A stretch of 36,845 nucleotides of DNA from Porphyromonas macacae DSM 20710 = JCM 13914 (GCF_000379945.1 NZ_KB904133.1:1-36845), one strand, 5' to 3'. Numbered from the stretch's first letter, positions 1 through 7,710 are shown. The notes: a model not told the origin generated them from the sequence alone. Program-made: numbers and translations.

Positions 1-995
1 TGCTTCACCTGATGCTGTGCCTGCGCCAGGGCCATACCGTAACCCGGAACGATGATCACGTTCTTTGCAGAAGCCAAGACGCTACCGGCAGTCTTCGTTT
101 CTTTCTTTTCTTCACGTATTTCCCGGACTTCGGTTTTCCCGGACTCTCTCACTACCGTTTTAGGAGTAACTTTCTTTGCACCGGTACCCAAAAGAATAGA
201 CATCAGGCTTCTGTTCATGGCACGACACATTATTTGTGTGAGCAGCAAACCCGAAGCACCGACAATAGCACCTACGGAAACCAGCAATACGTCTCCCACA
301 GCCATACCGGCAATAGAAGCAGCCACACCGCTCAAAGAGTTGAGCAAAGAAATAGTGATGGGCATATCGGCACCTCCCACTCGAACAGAAAAATACAGAC
401 CGAAAAGTGAGGAGAAAATAAAACATCCGGCTACAATCCAGAAAGGATTACCAACGGCGTTAACAGTTCCAATAACGATAAAGGCAAACGAAATAATCAG
501 TGAAAGTGAAGTGCCCCATGAGTGGAAAGACCAAACCAAAGGCCTCTGTGGCAACACCTTGTGCAGCTTGCCGGCTGCCACCAAACTGCCCACAAGTGTG
601 GTCATACCGATAACGATGGCCAAATATGCCGTAGCACGTTCGAACATCGGATATAAGGAACCGGTATTATCGGACAAAGCAGAAATAATACCCACCACAG
701 CCGAAGCAGCTCCGCCGATACCGTTTAACAGGGCTACCATTTGCGGCATCTGTATCATCTTGACCCGCTTAGCCATGGTGAAACCGATAGCTCCTCCGAT
801 AAACAGTGCCACATAAATAACCCACTGGGCTAAAATTTGATTGTGAACCAAAATCAGAATAATGCCTAAAAGCATAGCCACGCTGCTGATGCTGTTGCCC
901 AAACGTGCAGTGGTTACTTTGCTCATAAAAGCAATGCCCACCATAACTGCAATGGAAAGAATTACACAGGCTACGAGATAAAACAATGCGCTCAT
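1..995 (-). CDS. pntB: NAD(P) transhydrogenase subunit beta (partial, N-terminal 331 residues)
   Basis: Beta subunit of the proton-translocating transhydrogenase of the inner membrane, which uses the proton gradient to drive hydride transfer from NADH to NADP+. Only the first 331 codons lie in the window; the family is usually about 460 residues, so the NADP(H)-binding domain is cut by the window edge. Translation from the ATG at 995-993 begins MSALFYLVACVILSIAVMV and gives a series of hydrophobic helices, then a charged linker rich in K and E, then the start of the nucleotide-binding domain (NVIIVPGYGMALAQAQ, the conserved GYG-A-AQAQ motif). The ATG overlaps the TGA of pntAB by four bases (ATGA), which suggests translational coupling. 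The fit to PntB is clear across the visible part. Confidence 0.95.
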   Translation of the reverse strand, partial: MSALFYLVACVILSIAVMVGIAFMSKVTTARLGNSISSVAMLLGIILILVHNQILAQWVIYVALFIGGAIGFTMAKRVKMIQMPQMVALLNGIGGAASAVVGIISALSDNTGSLYPMFERATAYLAIVIGMTTLVGSLVAAGKLHKVLPQRPLVWSFHSWGTSLSLIISFAFIVIGTVNAVGNPFWIVAGCFIFSSLFGLYFSVRVGGADMPITISLLNSLSGVAASIAGMAVGDVLLVSVGAIVGASGLLLTQIMCRAMNRSLMSILLGTGAKKVTPKTVVRESGKTEVREIREEKKETKTAGSVLASAKNVIIVPGYGMALAQAQHQVK

Positions 996-1306
996 AATGC
1001 TCTATCCCCTCCTTTCGTTTTCTTTTTATCGAACATCCGAAGCATACGGTCTGTAACTCCAAACCCGCCTACTACGTTAATGGAGGCTAAAACAATGGCC
1101 AAAAATCCCAAAACAACGGCAAGTGTTTGCTGGCCGGCCTTCGCTGCCACTCCGGTAGCAGCAATCGCACCCAGCACAGTAACACCGCTTAGTGCATTCA
1201 TGCCCGACATCAAGGGGGTGTGCAACATACTCGGCACCTTTTTGATAAGCATATAGCCTATCACTGTTGCTACGATGAAAATAGCAATCAGAATGACTGG
1301 AGACAT
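992..1306 (-). CDS. pntAB: NAD(P) transhydrogenase subunit alpha, membrane part (PntAB)
   Basis: Small membrane subunit (104 residues) matching the C-terminal transmembrane part of Escherichia coli PntA. It helps form the proton channel together with PntB. The sequence shows three or four hydrophobic segments (starting MSPVILIAIFIVATVIGYML) and the family segment TPLMSGMNALSGVTVLGA near residues 32-49. The alpha subunit being two separate genes is the Rhodospirillum rubrum type of arrangement and is common in Bacteroidota. It lies 77 bp downstream of pntAA with a strong hairpin plus T-run between them, and overlaps pntB by four bases, so it is translated with pntB and may be transcribed at a different level from pntAA. 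Confidence 0.93.
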   Translation of the reverse strand: MSPVILIAIFIVATVIGYMLIKKVPSMLHTPLMSGMNALSGVTVLGAIAATGVAAKAGQQTLAVVLGFLAIVLASINVVGGFGVTDRMLRMFDKKKTKGGDRAL

Positions 1307-1337
1307 ATTCTGTTGGTTTAATATTTAGAAAAAAACA

Positions 1338-1369
1338 GACCGAGAGTATCCGATGGATACCTCCCGGTC
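1338..1369 (-). terminator. Terminator-like hairpin between pntAA and pntAB
   Basis: On the minus strand the arm at 1369-1355 pairs with the arm at 1351-1338 (GACCGGGAGGTATCC against GGATACTCTCGGTC, one bulged base and one wobble or mismatch, three-base loop). It is followed at once by TGTTTTTTTC. This is the form of an intrinsic terminator, but it lies inside the operon, so partial termination or 3'-end protection of the pntAA transcript is more likely than a complete stop. Function is inferred; structure is read directly. Confidence 0.65.
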
Positions 1370-1383
1370 TTGAAAAATTATTA

Positions 1384-2544
1384 TCAATTCATACCCATAG
1401 CTTCGCGAGCTCCTTTGTGCAGGATTTCGCCGTCACGGGTAACTACGATGGATCCGGTAATATTATCGGACAGATCGAGATGCATTTTGCCATCTTTCAC
1501 AAGATAAGTAACCAGATTGTACATGTTCTGTGCAAACATCCAAGTAGAACTTGTGGGCAGGAGACCCGGAATATTCTTAATACCTTCGATAAGCACGCCA
1601 TGCTTCATTTCTTTGGTACCGGCAGGGGTAATTTCACAGTTACCGCCCTGATCGATAGAAATATCCACGATTACAGAACCGCGACGCATGTTCTTGACCA
1701 TATCCTCGGTAATGAGAATAGGAGCTACTTTACCGGGAATCAGAGCAGAGCAGAATACAATATCCATATCTTCAATGGTAGCACGCAAATGCTCACGTTC
1801 TTTGGCCAAAACATCGGCAGGCAACGTATTGGCATAACCACCGGGGGCTATCGCCAACTCTGCAGGCACACCCGTATCCACTACCTTGGCACCCAAACTC
1901 ATGGCCTGCTCTGCAGCTGCAGGACGAATATCGGCAGCATACGTTACAGCACCCAAACGCTTGGCTGTGGCCAAAGCTTGCAAACCGGCTACTCCGACAC
2001 CGATAACCATTACCTTACAAGGTTCGATACGACCGACTGCAGTAAACATTTGAGGAATAAATTTGGAGATATCATCCGTAGCCATGATAATACCCTTGTA
2101 ACCGGCACAAGTACTCATGGAAGTCAGGGCATCCATATTCTGAGCACGGCTGATACGGGGAATACCGTCGAGGGTCATACTGGTAACGCCCTGAGCCGCC
2201 AGTTTGCGTACCATATCATGGTTGATAGGAGAGGCCGGGTGAATGAAGGTAATCAGATACTGTCCTTTGTGCATCATTTCAACCTCATGCTTATTCAATG
2301 CTTCATTGAACAGAGGTTCTTTGACTTTCAAGATCAATTCCGAACGGTCATAAACAGCTTGAGGGCCATCTACAAGCTCGGCTCCTGCTTTTGCATAATC
2401 TTCATCATGATACAAAGCTCCGTCGCCGGCACCTTTTTCAAACAATACGGTAAATCCGTCTTTCACGAATTTTTGCACAACCTCGGGACTTGCAGCCACA
2501 CGAGCCTCACCGTGCATAATCTCTTTTGGAATTCCAATGATCAT
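1384..2544 (-). CDS. pntAA: NAD(P) transhydrogenase subunit alpha, soluble NAD(H)-binding part (PntAA)
   Basis: Soluble domain I of the transhydrogenase (386 residues), which binds NAD(H) on the cytoplasmic face and exchanges hydride with the NADP(H) domain of PntB. It starts MIIGIPKEIMHGEARVAASP, typical of the alanine dehydrogenase/PNT N-terminal family. It contains RISRAQNMDALTSMS around residues 130-144 and a Rossmann dinucleotide loop MVIGVGVAGLQAL at about 179-191. It ends without a membrane part; that part is the next gene, pntAB. The related possibility, alanine dehydrogenase, is made unlikely by the RISRAQNMDALTS motif and by the neighbouring pntAB and pntB. A TATATTTG promoter candidate lies about 80 bp upstream. 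Confidence 0.95.
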   Translation of the reverse strand: MIIGIPKEIMHGEARVAASPEVVQKFVKDGFTVLFEKGAGDGALYHDEDYAKAGAELVDGPQAVYDRSELILKVKEPLFNEALNKHEVEMMHKGQYLITFIHPASPINHDMVRKLAAQGVTSMTLDGIPRISRAQNMDALTSMSTCAGYKGIIMATDDISKFIPQMFTAVGRIEPCKVMVIGVGVAGLQALATAKRLGAVTYAADIRPAAAEQAMSLGAKVVDTGVPAELAIAPGGYANTLPADVLAKEREHLRATIEDMDIVFCSALIPGKVAPILITEDMVKNMRRGSVIVDISIDQGGNCEITPAGTKEMKHGVLIEGIKNIPGLLPTSSTWMFAQNMYNLVTYLVKDGKMHLDLSDNITGSIVVTRDGEILHKGAREAMGMN

Positions 2545-2625
2545 AACTGGTAGTTAGATTTATTTTATTAATTGATTAGATTATTTTGTCTTTCATGGAT
2601 GTAATCTCCACTTAAAAGGCTCCGA

Positions 2626-2658
2626 CAAATATAGTTAAGTTTCTTTTATTTTAATCAA
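2626..2658 (-). promoter_or_regulatory. Bacteroidetes-type promoter candidate for pntAA
   Basis: The minus strand reads TATATTTG (2633-2626), matching the Bacteroides -7 consensus TAnnTTTG. A TTG lies 22 bases further upstream (2658-2656), near the usual -33 position. The transcript would have a leader of roughly 70-75 nt. Motif match only. Confidence 0.45.
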
Positions 2659-2760
2659 CCTGCAAACATCATTAACCAAATACATCGATGTTTCTACCGG
2701 AAAAGCCTAAAAAACAAAACCATCATAAACTGCCTAATAAAAAAGACAATAAATCATTAT

Positions 2761-2808
2761 AAAAACAGACTGTATGATCCCGATCAATGGAATAAACAGC
2801 CTGTTTTT
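2761..2808 (-). terminator. Intrinsic terminator downstream of the SnoaL-like gene
   Basis: Arms AAAAACAGACTGT (2761-2773) and ACAGCCTGTTTTT (2796-2808) pair with a single mismatch around a 22-base loop. On the minus strand the second arm ends in a T-run, 19 bp after the stop codon of the gene at 2827-3237. The A-rich start and T-rich end make it able to work in both directions. Confidence 0.6.
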
Positions 2809-2826
2809 AATTCTACTATGCTCAGT

Positions 2827-3237
2827 TCAATTCTGCGATAAAAGTGTCCAAAAACGGTCTTCCTCGTCGATTCTTTCGGAGAACAGCCATACCTCTTGAA
2901 TATACTGCCCTTCGAATCTAAATAAATCCACTCCTTTCATTGCAATTGAATGTTCTCCGGCCGAAACAGCAAATCCGACGGCAGCAACAACAAGATTTCC
3001 ATTGTCCGTGATATAATCGATCTGATCAATGGCAAATGTTCCGTTACTCAATTCCGCCATCTTTCCCAAGTGAGCAAATACATTTTCTTTGCCTGAGTAA
3101 ACACCGGATAATGATCCATGACCGGGTTGATGCCAAACCAAATTGTCTGCGAATAAAGCACCCACTGCTTCAAAATCTCCTTTTGCTAAAGCTGCATAAA
3201 ATGTATGCACTAATTCTGTCTTCTGTACCATAATCAT
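2827..3237 (-). CDS. SnoaL/NTF2-like family protein
   Basis: A 136-residue protein of the nuclear transport factor 2 (NTF2)-like, SnoaL-type fold. The visible pattern is an N-terminal helix (LVHTFYAALAKGDFEAVGAL), then FADNLVWHQPGHGSLSGVYSGKENVFAHL, then beta strands ending in HSIAMKGVDLFRFEGQYIQEVWLFSE. Members include small isomerases, hydrolases and proteins with no known activity, so the substrate cannot be named. It is divergent from an HxlR regulator with 128 bp between the starts, an arrangement that often marks a regulator with its target gene. Followed by its own terminator. No signal peptide. An alternative start at the third residue (MVQKTE) is possible. Confidence 0.8.
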   Translation of the reverse strand: MIMVQKTELVHTFYAALAKGDFEAVGALFADNLVWHQPGHGSLSGVYSGKENVFAHLGKMAELSNGTFAIDQIDYITDNGNLVVAAVGFAVSAGEHSIAMKGVDLFRFEGQYIQEVWLFSERIDEEDRFWTLLSQN

Positions 3238-3294
3238 ATTACTTATATTATCGAATACCGAAACAAAGTTCTATATTAGCAGTATACAAGTCAA

Positions 3295-3317
3295 GTACAT
3301 ACAATAAAGTATGGTAC
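3295..3317. promoter_or_regulatory. Candidate HxlR operator (inverted repeat)
   Basis: GTACATAC (3295-3302) and GTATGGTAC (3309-3317) form an inverted repeat with one extra base in the right arm, six bases apart. It lies between the divergent SnoaL-like and hxlR genes, where an HxlR dimer would be expected to bind. Role inferred from position and symmetry. Confidence 0.35.
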
Positions 3318-3365
3318 AAACCTTATTGTTAGTTTTATTGATATTCAAGGAGAAAAAAAATTATA

Positions 3366-3680
3366 ATGAAACAAAAAATATCAGATACAGACTGCCCCGT
3401 AAGAAAATCCATGCAGGTTTTTGCAGGTAAATGGACTTTGCTCATCATTTTTCAAATCAATCACAGAATCATTCGATACGGAGAACTTAAAAGAGCTATT
3501 CCGGGAATTAGTGAAAAGATGTTGATAGAAGAATTGAAGTTTCTTTGCAATAAGGGATTCATAAAAAAGAAACAATATCCGGAAGTTCCGCCAAGAGTAG
3601 AATATTCTCTCACTCCATTGGGAGAAAAAGTTCTCCCGATTATTGATGAAATAGCAAGATTCGGTATGGAAAACCTGTAA
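3366..3680 (+). CDS. HxlR-family winged-helix transcriptional regulator
   Basis: A 104-residue DNA-binding regulator of the HxlR/DUF24 family. The hallmark N-terminal segment DCPVRKSMQVFAGKWTLLII at about residues 9-28 includes the conserved Cys that senses thiol stress or aldehydes in some members. The winged helix follows (RYGELKRAIPGISEKMLIEE, then RVEYSLTPLGEKVLPIID). It is divergent from the SnoaL-like gene and may control it and itself through the inverted repeat between them. Whether Cys10 is a sensor here is not shown by the sequence. The start is the first ATG after an A-rich stretch, a common form of initiation region in this phylum. Confidence 0.9.
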   Translation: MKQKISDTDCPVRKSMQVFAGKWTLLIIFQINHRIIRYGELKRAIPGISEKMLIEELKFLCNKGFIKKKQYPEVPPRVEYSLTPLGEKVLPIIDEIARFGMENL

Positions 3681-3781
3681 TTCAAACTACACAAGCGGTA
3701 TTGACCTCAACTTCTTTTATTATATATAACAGACAGCAAGATGAGGGAGTTCGACCTCTTCTTAGCTTGAAATACAATTTC

Positions 3782-3885
3782 TGGCGTGTACTGAAAAAGT
3801 TAATACTCGAGACTGTCCCCAAAAACAGCAATTATGTCTAAACATTTGACCGCAGCGAGTGTTAAATTTTTCGGGGCACATCAAT
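3782..3885 (+). mobile_element. Short relic of an IS3-type left end
   Basis: TGGCGTGTACTG (3782-3793), then a GAAAAAGTT stretch, then 23 bases (3830-3852) identical to the IS remnant at 18688-18710. These include the ATG (3834-3836) of an open frame starting MSKHLT. After about 20 more bases the similarity fades and the frame leads nowhere. The left end and first codons of a transposase orfA survive; the rest is lost. The right border given is approximate. Confidence 0.6.
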
Positions 3886-4054
3886 ACAAAATTGTCAGAA
3901 AAACAGGGTTGTCCACTTGTGTTTAGATCGAACCGACATGTTTTTCTGGAAAAAAAATAAAATCACACTCATACAAAGCATGTAAATCGAAAGATCATAC
4001 AAAATCCGGGGCTTATTAATAATTCTGCAAACAAAAAAGATAAACGAAACATAA

Positions 4055-4224
4055 GGGAGTGTGTCAAAACATGGAATTGGGAGAAGTTCCCTTTCATATC
4101 GATAGTTACCACCCTTCCTAATCAAATAAAACAATCGCTATCATTGAGTTTTCAGCTCTTTGATAGCGATTCTTCTTTACAAATGATCGTTGATTTAGGG
4201 AGAATGGAGTTTTGACACACCTCC
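4055..4224. mobile_element. MITE-like element with 16-bp terminal inverted repeats
   Basis: GGGAGTGTGTCAAAAC (4055-4070) faces GTTTTGACACACCTCC (4209-4224), 14 of 16 positions matching as an inverted repeat, around a 170-bp non-coding segment. The outer bases resemble the end of the IS1182-like copies in this window (GGCTGTGTCAAAA). A perfect 11-bp hairpin lies in the interior. No transposase is encoded, so it would be non-autonomous. Target-site duplication is not obvious. Confidence 0.6.
4133..4171 (-). terminator. Terminator of the RNase E/G gene, inside the MITE-like element
   Basis: AATCGCTATCA (4133-4143) and TGATAGCGATT (4161-4171) are exact reverse complements with a 17-base loop. 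On the minus strand the stem is followed by GTTTTATTTG. It lies about 90 bp beyond the stop of the RNase E/G gene and is the only good terminator in that gap. Confidence 0.6.
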
Positions 4225-4262
4225 TACCTTATCGATGAATATTGAATGAAAGTATTGTTTTC

Positions 4263-5852
4263 TTAATCGTCATAATTGCGACGACCTTCTTCAAAGTCTA
4301 TGATTTCGACTTCATTACCTTCCTTATCATATATCTTATATTCAAGGAAAGACAAACTTTCATTCGGCAGCACGCGCAAACCTTTAGAGTAGCGAGACTT
4401 CCATTGCTTGGCAATAGAATTCAGAAGCCCTTTCTTCAGGTATGCAGCCACATAAGGATGAACGTGCATTGTGAAATGAGTTACTTTTTGTACTCTGACC
4501 AAATGACTGATAATCTCTTCCAGCCGGTCGGTAAAAAGGATCGAAGATTTGATCTTTCCGGTACCCAAACAGGTCGGGCACTTCTCTTCGATATTAATTT
4601 GCATGGCAGGACGCACACGCTGACGGGTTATCTGCATTAAGCCGAATTTACTCAGAGGCAAGATATTGTGCCGTGCACGGTCATTGGCCATCAGCTTAAC
4701 CATATGTTCATACAGCTGTTGGCGATGTTGAGCTTCGTGCATATCGATAAAATCGACAACGATAATACCTCCCATATCTCTCAGGCGAAGCTGTCTGGCC
4801 AATTCCTCGGCAGCCGACATATTGACGTCTACAGCTGTATTTTCCTGTTCGGAACTGTTGCGCGAGCGGTTGCCGCTATTAACATCCACCACATGCATGG
4901 CTTCTGTCTGTTCGATAATCAGATAAGCTCCGCTTTTATAAGTTACGGTACGGCCAAATAACGCTTTGATCTGCTTGGTTATCCCCATCTGATCAAAAAG
5001 GGGCAGCTCTCCTTTATAGAGCTGTACAATATCTTCACGACCGGGAGCAATCATTTCTACATACTCTCGTATATCTTCGTAGAAAGGCTTGTCGTTTACA
5101 TGAATACTTTTGTAAGAAGCGTTAAACGTGTCGCGTAACAGACCTAAAGCCCTGCTGGGCTCCTGATAGATCAGCTTGGGAGCTTTTGCCTTGGGCAGTT
5201 TGCTTAACAGGTCTTCCCAGCGGCGTACCAGCCGGTGCATCTCTTTATCGAGCTCCGAAGCTCTCTTACCTTGAGCCGAAGTACGAATGATGAAGCTGAA
5301 AAACTTGGGTTTAATGCTGAGAATAAGCTGTCTTAGCCGCTCGCGTTCTTCTGTCGACTGAATTTTTTGGCTTATCGAAACCTTATCGGCCATTGGCACC
5401 AATACCATATTACGGCCTGCCAATGAAATGTCGGTAGTCAGGCGAGGCCCTTTGGTAGAGATCGGTTCTTTGACGATCTGCACCATCAGAATATCGCCCG
5501 CTTTTAATACATCGCCTATTTTTCCGTCCTTAGGCAGCTCCAGATTTTCTGCCTTGATTTTATTCATGGACGGAATCTGCTTCTGAGTAGCCACCATTTC
5601 CATCAGTCGCTTTTGCAAACCGAAAGTAGGACCCAGATCCAAATAATGCAGGAATGCGTCCTTTTTGTAACCCACATCCACAAATGCAGCGTTGAGACCG
5701 GGCATAACCTTCTTCACCTTGCCCAGATAGATATCTCCGACGGCAAAGGCTGAGTCTCTTTGTTCTCGTTGCAGTTCCACCAGTTTTTGGTCCTCCAGCA
5801 TAGCCATAGAGACCTCATTCGGCTTTACATCAACAATTAATTCGCTGTCCAC
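4263..5852 (-). CDS. rng: Ribonuclease E/G family protein
   Basis: Endoribonuclease of the RNase G/E family (529 residues), acting in rRNA 5'-end maturation and mRNA decay. An S1-like RNA-binding region spans about residues 38-130 (VGDIYLGKVKKVMPGLNAAF). The catalytic core shows VVDVNSG with Asp323 and VVDFIDMH with Asp367, equivalent to the two metal-binding Asp residues of RNase E, and the zinc-link CPTC (Cys425 and Cys428). There is no long disordered C-terminal scaffold as in E. coli RNase E, and the length suits RNase G, though a longer insert around residues 85-115 is present. It lies downstream of hup and a small basic ORF on the same strand. Start chosen at the only ATG giving the conserved N-terminus. 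Confidence 0.95.
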   Translation of the reverse strand: MDSELIVDVKPNEVSMAMLEDQKLVELQREQRDSAFAVGDIYLGKVKKVMPGLNAAFVDVGYKKDAFLHYLDLGPTFGLQKRLMEMVATQKQIPSMNKIKAENLELPKDGKIGDVLKAGDILMVQIVKEPISTKGPRLTTDISLAGRNMVLVPMADKVSISQKIQSTEERERLRQLILSIKPKFFSFIIRTSAQGKRASELDKEMHRLVRRWEDLLSKLPKAKAPKLIYQEPSRALGLLRDTFNASYKSIHVNDKPFYEDIREYVEMIAPGREDIVQLYKGELPLFDQMGITKQIKALFGRTVTYKSGAYLIIEQTEAMHVVDVNSGNRSRNSSEQENTAVDVNMSAAEELARQLRLRDMGGIIVVDFIDMHEAQHRQQLYEHMVKLMANDRARHNILPLSKFGLMQITRQRVRPAMQINIEEKCPTCLGTGKIKSSILFTDRLEEIISHLVRVQKVTHFTMHVHPYVAAYLKKGLLNSIAKQWKSRYSKGLRVLPNESLSFLEYKIYDKEGNEVEIIDFEEGRRNYDD

Positions 5853-5913
5853 AGAAAGATGTGCTTAATTTATTAGGGATTAATTAGATAAACATCAAAT
5901 CAATTAAAACAGA

Positions 5914-5958
5914 ACCGGGGAGAGAAATAACGGTAATTGTTTTTTCATGTACCCCGGT
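5914..5958 (-). terminator. Possible weak stem-loop between the small basic ORF and rng
   Basis: ACCGGGG (5914-5920) can pair with CCCCGGT (5952-5958) across a 31-base loop; on the minus strand it is followed by TCTGTTTT. The loop is long, so it may be an attenuator, a processing site or nothing. Confidence 0.3.
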
Positions 5959-5972
5959 CACTATTTAATTAA

Positions 5973-6062
5973 TTACTTTTTCTTATGTCTGTTCTTTTTC
6001 AGTCTTTTTTTACGCTTGTGCGTAGAGATCTTATGTCTCTTTCTTTTCTTACCGCTTGGCAT
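5973..6062 (-). CDS. 29-residue AURKAIP1/COX24-domain basic protein
   Basis: A very small, extremely basic protein read from the ATG at 6062-6060 to the TAA at 5975-5973. It begins MPSGKKRKRHKISTHKRKKR and continues with more K, R and H to a KKK end. This pattern matches the Bacteroidota proteins annotated with the AURKAIP1/COX24 (DUF1713) domain, relatives of mitochondrial mS38 and the small ribosomal protein bS22, so a structural role in the small ribosomal subunit is likely. It starts 39 bp after the hup stop and is probably co-transcribed with it. Its size puts it below many gene-calling cut-offs. The assignment rests on composition and the recognisable N-terminus. Confidence 0.85.
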   Translation of the reverse strand: MPSGKKRKRHKISTHKRKKRLKKNRHKKK

Positions 6063-6101
6063 ATAAATACAATTTTATAGGGGTTAAACTTAAATGAACT
6101 C

Positions 6102-6374
6102 TTACTTTACTTTACTCATAAACATCTTGGAAGGCTTAAATGCCGGTACACGACGTTTAGGTATAATTATTGTGGTTTGCTTGGAAATATTTCTGGCAGT
6201 CTTAGCGGCACGCTCTTTTACAATAAAACTGCCAAATCCCCGTAAATACACATTTTCACCTGATGCAAGCGAATCCTTAATTGCATCCATAAAATGCTCC
6301 ACAACAACCATTGCTTCTTCTTTCTGAATGCCGGTCTTCTTCGCGATTTCACTTACAATCTCTGCCTTAGTCAT
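6102..6374 (-). CDS. HU-family DNA-binding protein
   Basis: A 90-residue histone-like protein of the HU/IHF family that bends and compacts DNA. The N-terminal helices (MTKAEIVSEIAKKTGIQKEE) and the signature region GFGSFIVKERAAKTARNI are clear. The beta arm is TTIIIPKRRVPAFKPSKMF, with the proline-containing tip replaced by RRVPAFKPSK as in many Bacteroidota HU proteins. It stands first in a short cluster with the 29-residue basic protein and rng. A two-part promoter candidate lies about 130 bp upstream, leaving a leader of roughly 120 nt. Confidence 0.95.
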   Translation of the reverse strand: MTKAEIVSEIAKKTGIQKEEAMVVVEHFMDAIKDSLASGENVYLRGFGSFIVKERAAKTARNISKQTTIIIPKRRVPAFKPSKMFMSKVK

Positions 6375-6502
6375 AATAAGTATGTATATTTTATTAGTAG
6401 AATAATATTTTCAGACCACAAAACCTTCAAAACAAACGTTATACGGCTATCAGCCAGCAACTAACAGAGAAAAATTCCCGGTTTGTCCGATTTAATGGTG
6501 TG

Positions 6503-6533
6503 CAAATATAGGGTTTTTCTTTCTAAAAGCCAA
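6503..6533 (-). promoter_or_regulatory. Bacteroidetes-type promoter candidate for hup
   Basis: Minus strand TATATTTG (6510-6503) with TTG exactly 20 bases upstream (6533-6531), matching both halves of the Bacteroides consensus (TTG, about 20 nt, TAnnTTTG). One of the best motif matches in the window. Confidence 0.55.
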
Positions 6534-6585
6534 CGAGTATTTATCGCAAAATGCTCATGCAGACGGTCTTAGAATCCGTTGAATT

Positions 6586-7710
6586 CTAATTTGATTCATT
6601 TTTAATCGATTCGAAATAAGTCTTAATCATCTCATGAGCTCCGATAAACGGAGAAATGGAATTGGAAAGTACACGTGACTCGATCGAACTTTGTATGGCC
6701 TGCACTCTTTCATTGCTATAGAACGAATGGCGCAGTTCATCATTGATGGCTTCATACATCCACCACTTGGTTTGGCGCTGACGTTTCTCATAAAAGAAAC
6801 CGTTATCCAAGGTAAAATGCCGGTATTCGTCCACCATATCCCATATTTCTTTGATACCCAGCGAGTAGAAACCCGAATAGGTAAGCACTCGGGGCTTCCA
6901 GCCGGAGTCTGCCAAAGGGAACAGATGCAAAGCATTTCTAAAATGCGATGCCGCCAAATTAGCCTTATCTATATTATCGCCATCTGCTTTATTGATTATG
7001 ATACCGTCCGCCATCTCCATGATACCGCGTTTAATACCCTGAAGTTCATCGCCGGTACCGGCCAGTTGAATAAGCAGAAAGAAATCCACCATGGAGTGAA
7101 CAGCCGTTTCACTCTGCCCCACTCCCACGGTTTCCACAAAAATCATATCGAAACCGGCAGCTTCGCAAAGAATAATAGTCTCCCGCGTTTTCCGGGCAAC
7201 ACCGCCCAAAGAGCCGGCAGACGGACTGGGCCTGATAAAAGCATTTTTCTCTTTAGATAATTTATCCATTCTTGTTTTATCGCCCAAAATGCTACCGCCA
7301 CTGCGCTCACTGCTGGGGTCTATGGCAAGAACGGCCAATTTCCGACCCTGCTTGATGAGATGCATGCCGAAAGCATCGATACTCGTACTTTTACCGGCAC
7401 CCGGCACACCGGTTATACCTATTCGCATGGATTTACCGCTATGAGGCAAACAACCTTCGATAATCTGCTGAGCGATCTTTTGATGATCGGCAAGATTACT
7501 CTCGACAAGGGTAACTGCACGGCTTAAGATGGTTATATCACCACGCAGTATTCCGTCAATATACTCCTGTACCGTTAAATTCTGTCTGCGTACCCGTCTC
7601 AGATTAGGATTAACCACAGGCTTGGGATTCACGCCTCGATTTACTTTCAGACCTTTATACTCTGCACTGTTTTCAGGATGATTCATACAGCCCTGGTGTT
7701 CAAGATTCAT
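6586..7710 (-). CDS. meaB: MeaB/ArgK-type GTPase, methylmalonyl-CoA mutase chaperone
   Basis: G3E-family P-loop GTPase (374 residues) that protects and loads adenosylcobalamin-dependent methylmalonyl-CoA mutase. The Walker A loop GVPGAGKST is at about 101-109, followed by LAVLAIDPSSERSGGSILGD and DMIFVETVGVGQSE, both typical of MeaB; the base-specificity motif appears as NKADGDN. The older name ArgK (a kinase of arginine transport) is not supported by current knowledge of the family. The N-terminus is about 40 residues longer than the core and begins with a Lys/Pro-rich stretch; a second ATG at residue 9 is possible. The mutase genes are not in the window. The gene appears to be a single transcription unit. 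Confidence 0.93.
   Translation of the reverse strand: MNLEHQGCMNHPENSAEYKGLKVNRGVNPKPVVNPNLRRVRRQNLTVQEYIDGILRGDITILSRAVTLVESNLADHQKIAQQIIEGCLPHSGKSMRIGITGVPGAGKSTSIDAFGMHLIKQGRKLAVLAIDPSSERSGGSILGDKTRMDKLSKEKNAFIRPSPSAGSLGGVARKTRETIILCEAAGFDMIFVETVGVGQSETAVHSMVDFFLLIQLAGTGDELQGIKRGIMEMADGIIINKADGDNIDKANLAASHFRNALHLFPLADSGWKPRVLTYSGFYSLGIKEIWDMVDEYRHFTLDNGFFYEKRQRQTKWWMYEAINDELRHSFYSNERVQAIQSSIESRVLSNSISPFIGAHEMIKTYFESIKNESN

Noticed and set aside
1417-2553. 378-codon frame antisense to pntAA
   Set aside because: A shadow of the pntAA coding frame: composition follows the opposite strand and no conserved domain is visible.
3895-4134. 79-codon minus-strand frame with RKGGNYRYERELLPIPCFDTL
   Set aside because: It reads across the left end of the MITE-like element and the debris next to it, has no family match I can recognise, and its end is low-complexity; most likely chance.
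6569-6589. TTAGAAT/ATTCTAA stem at the meaB stop codon
   Set aside because: Short AT-rich stem overlapping the stop codon without a following T-run on the minus strand; too weak to call a terminator.
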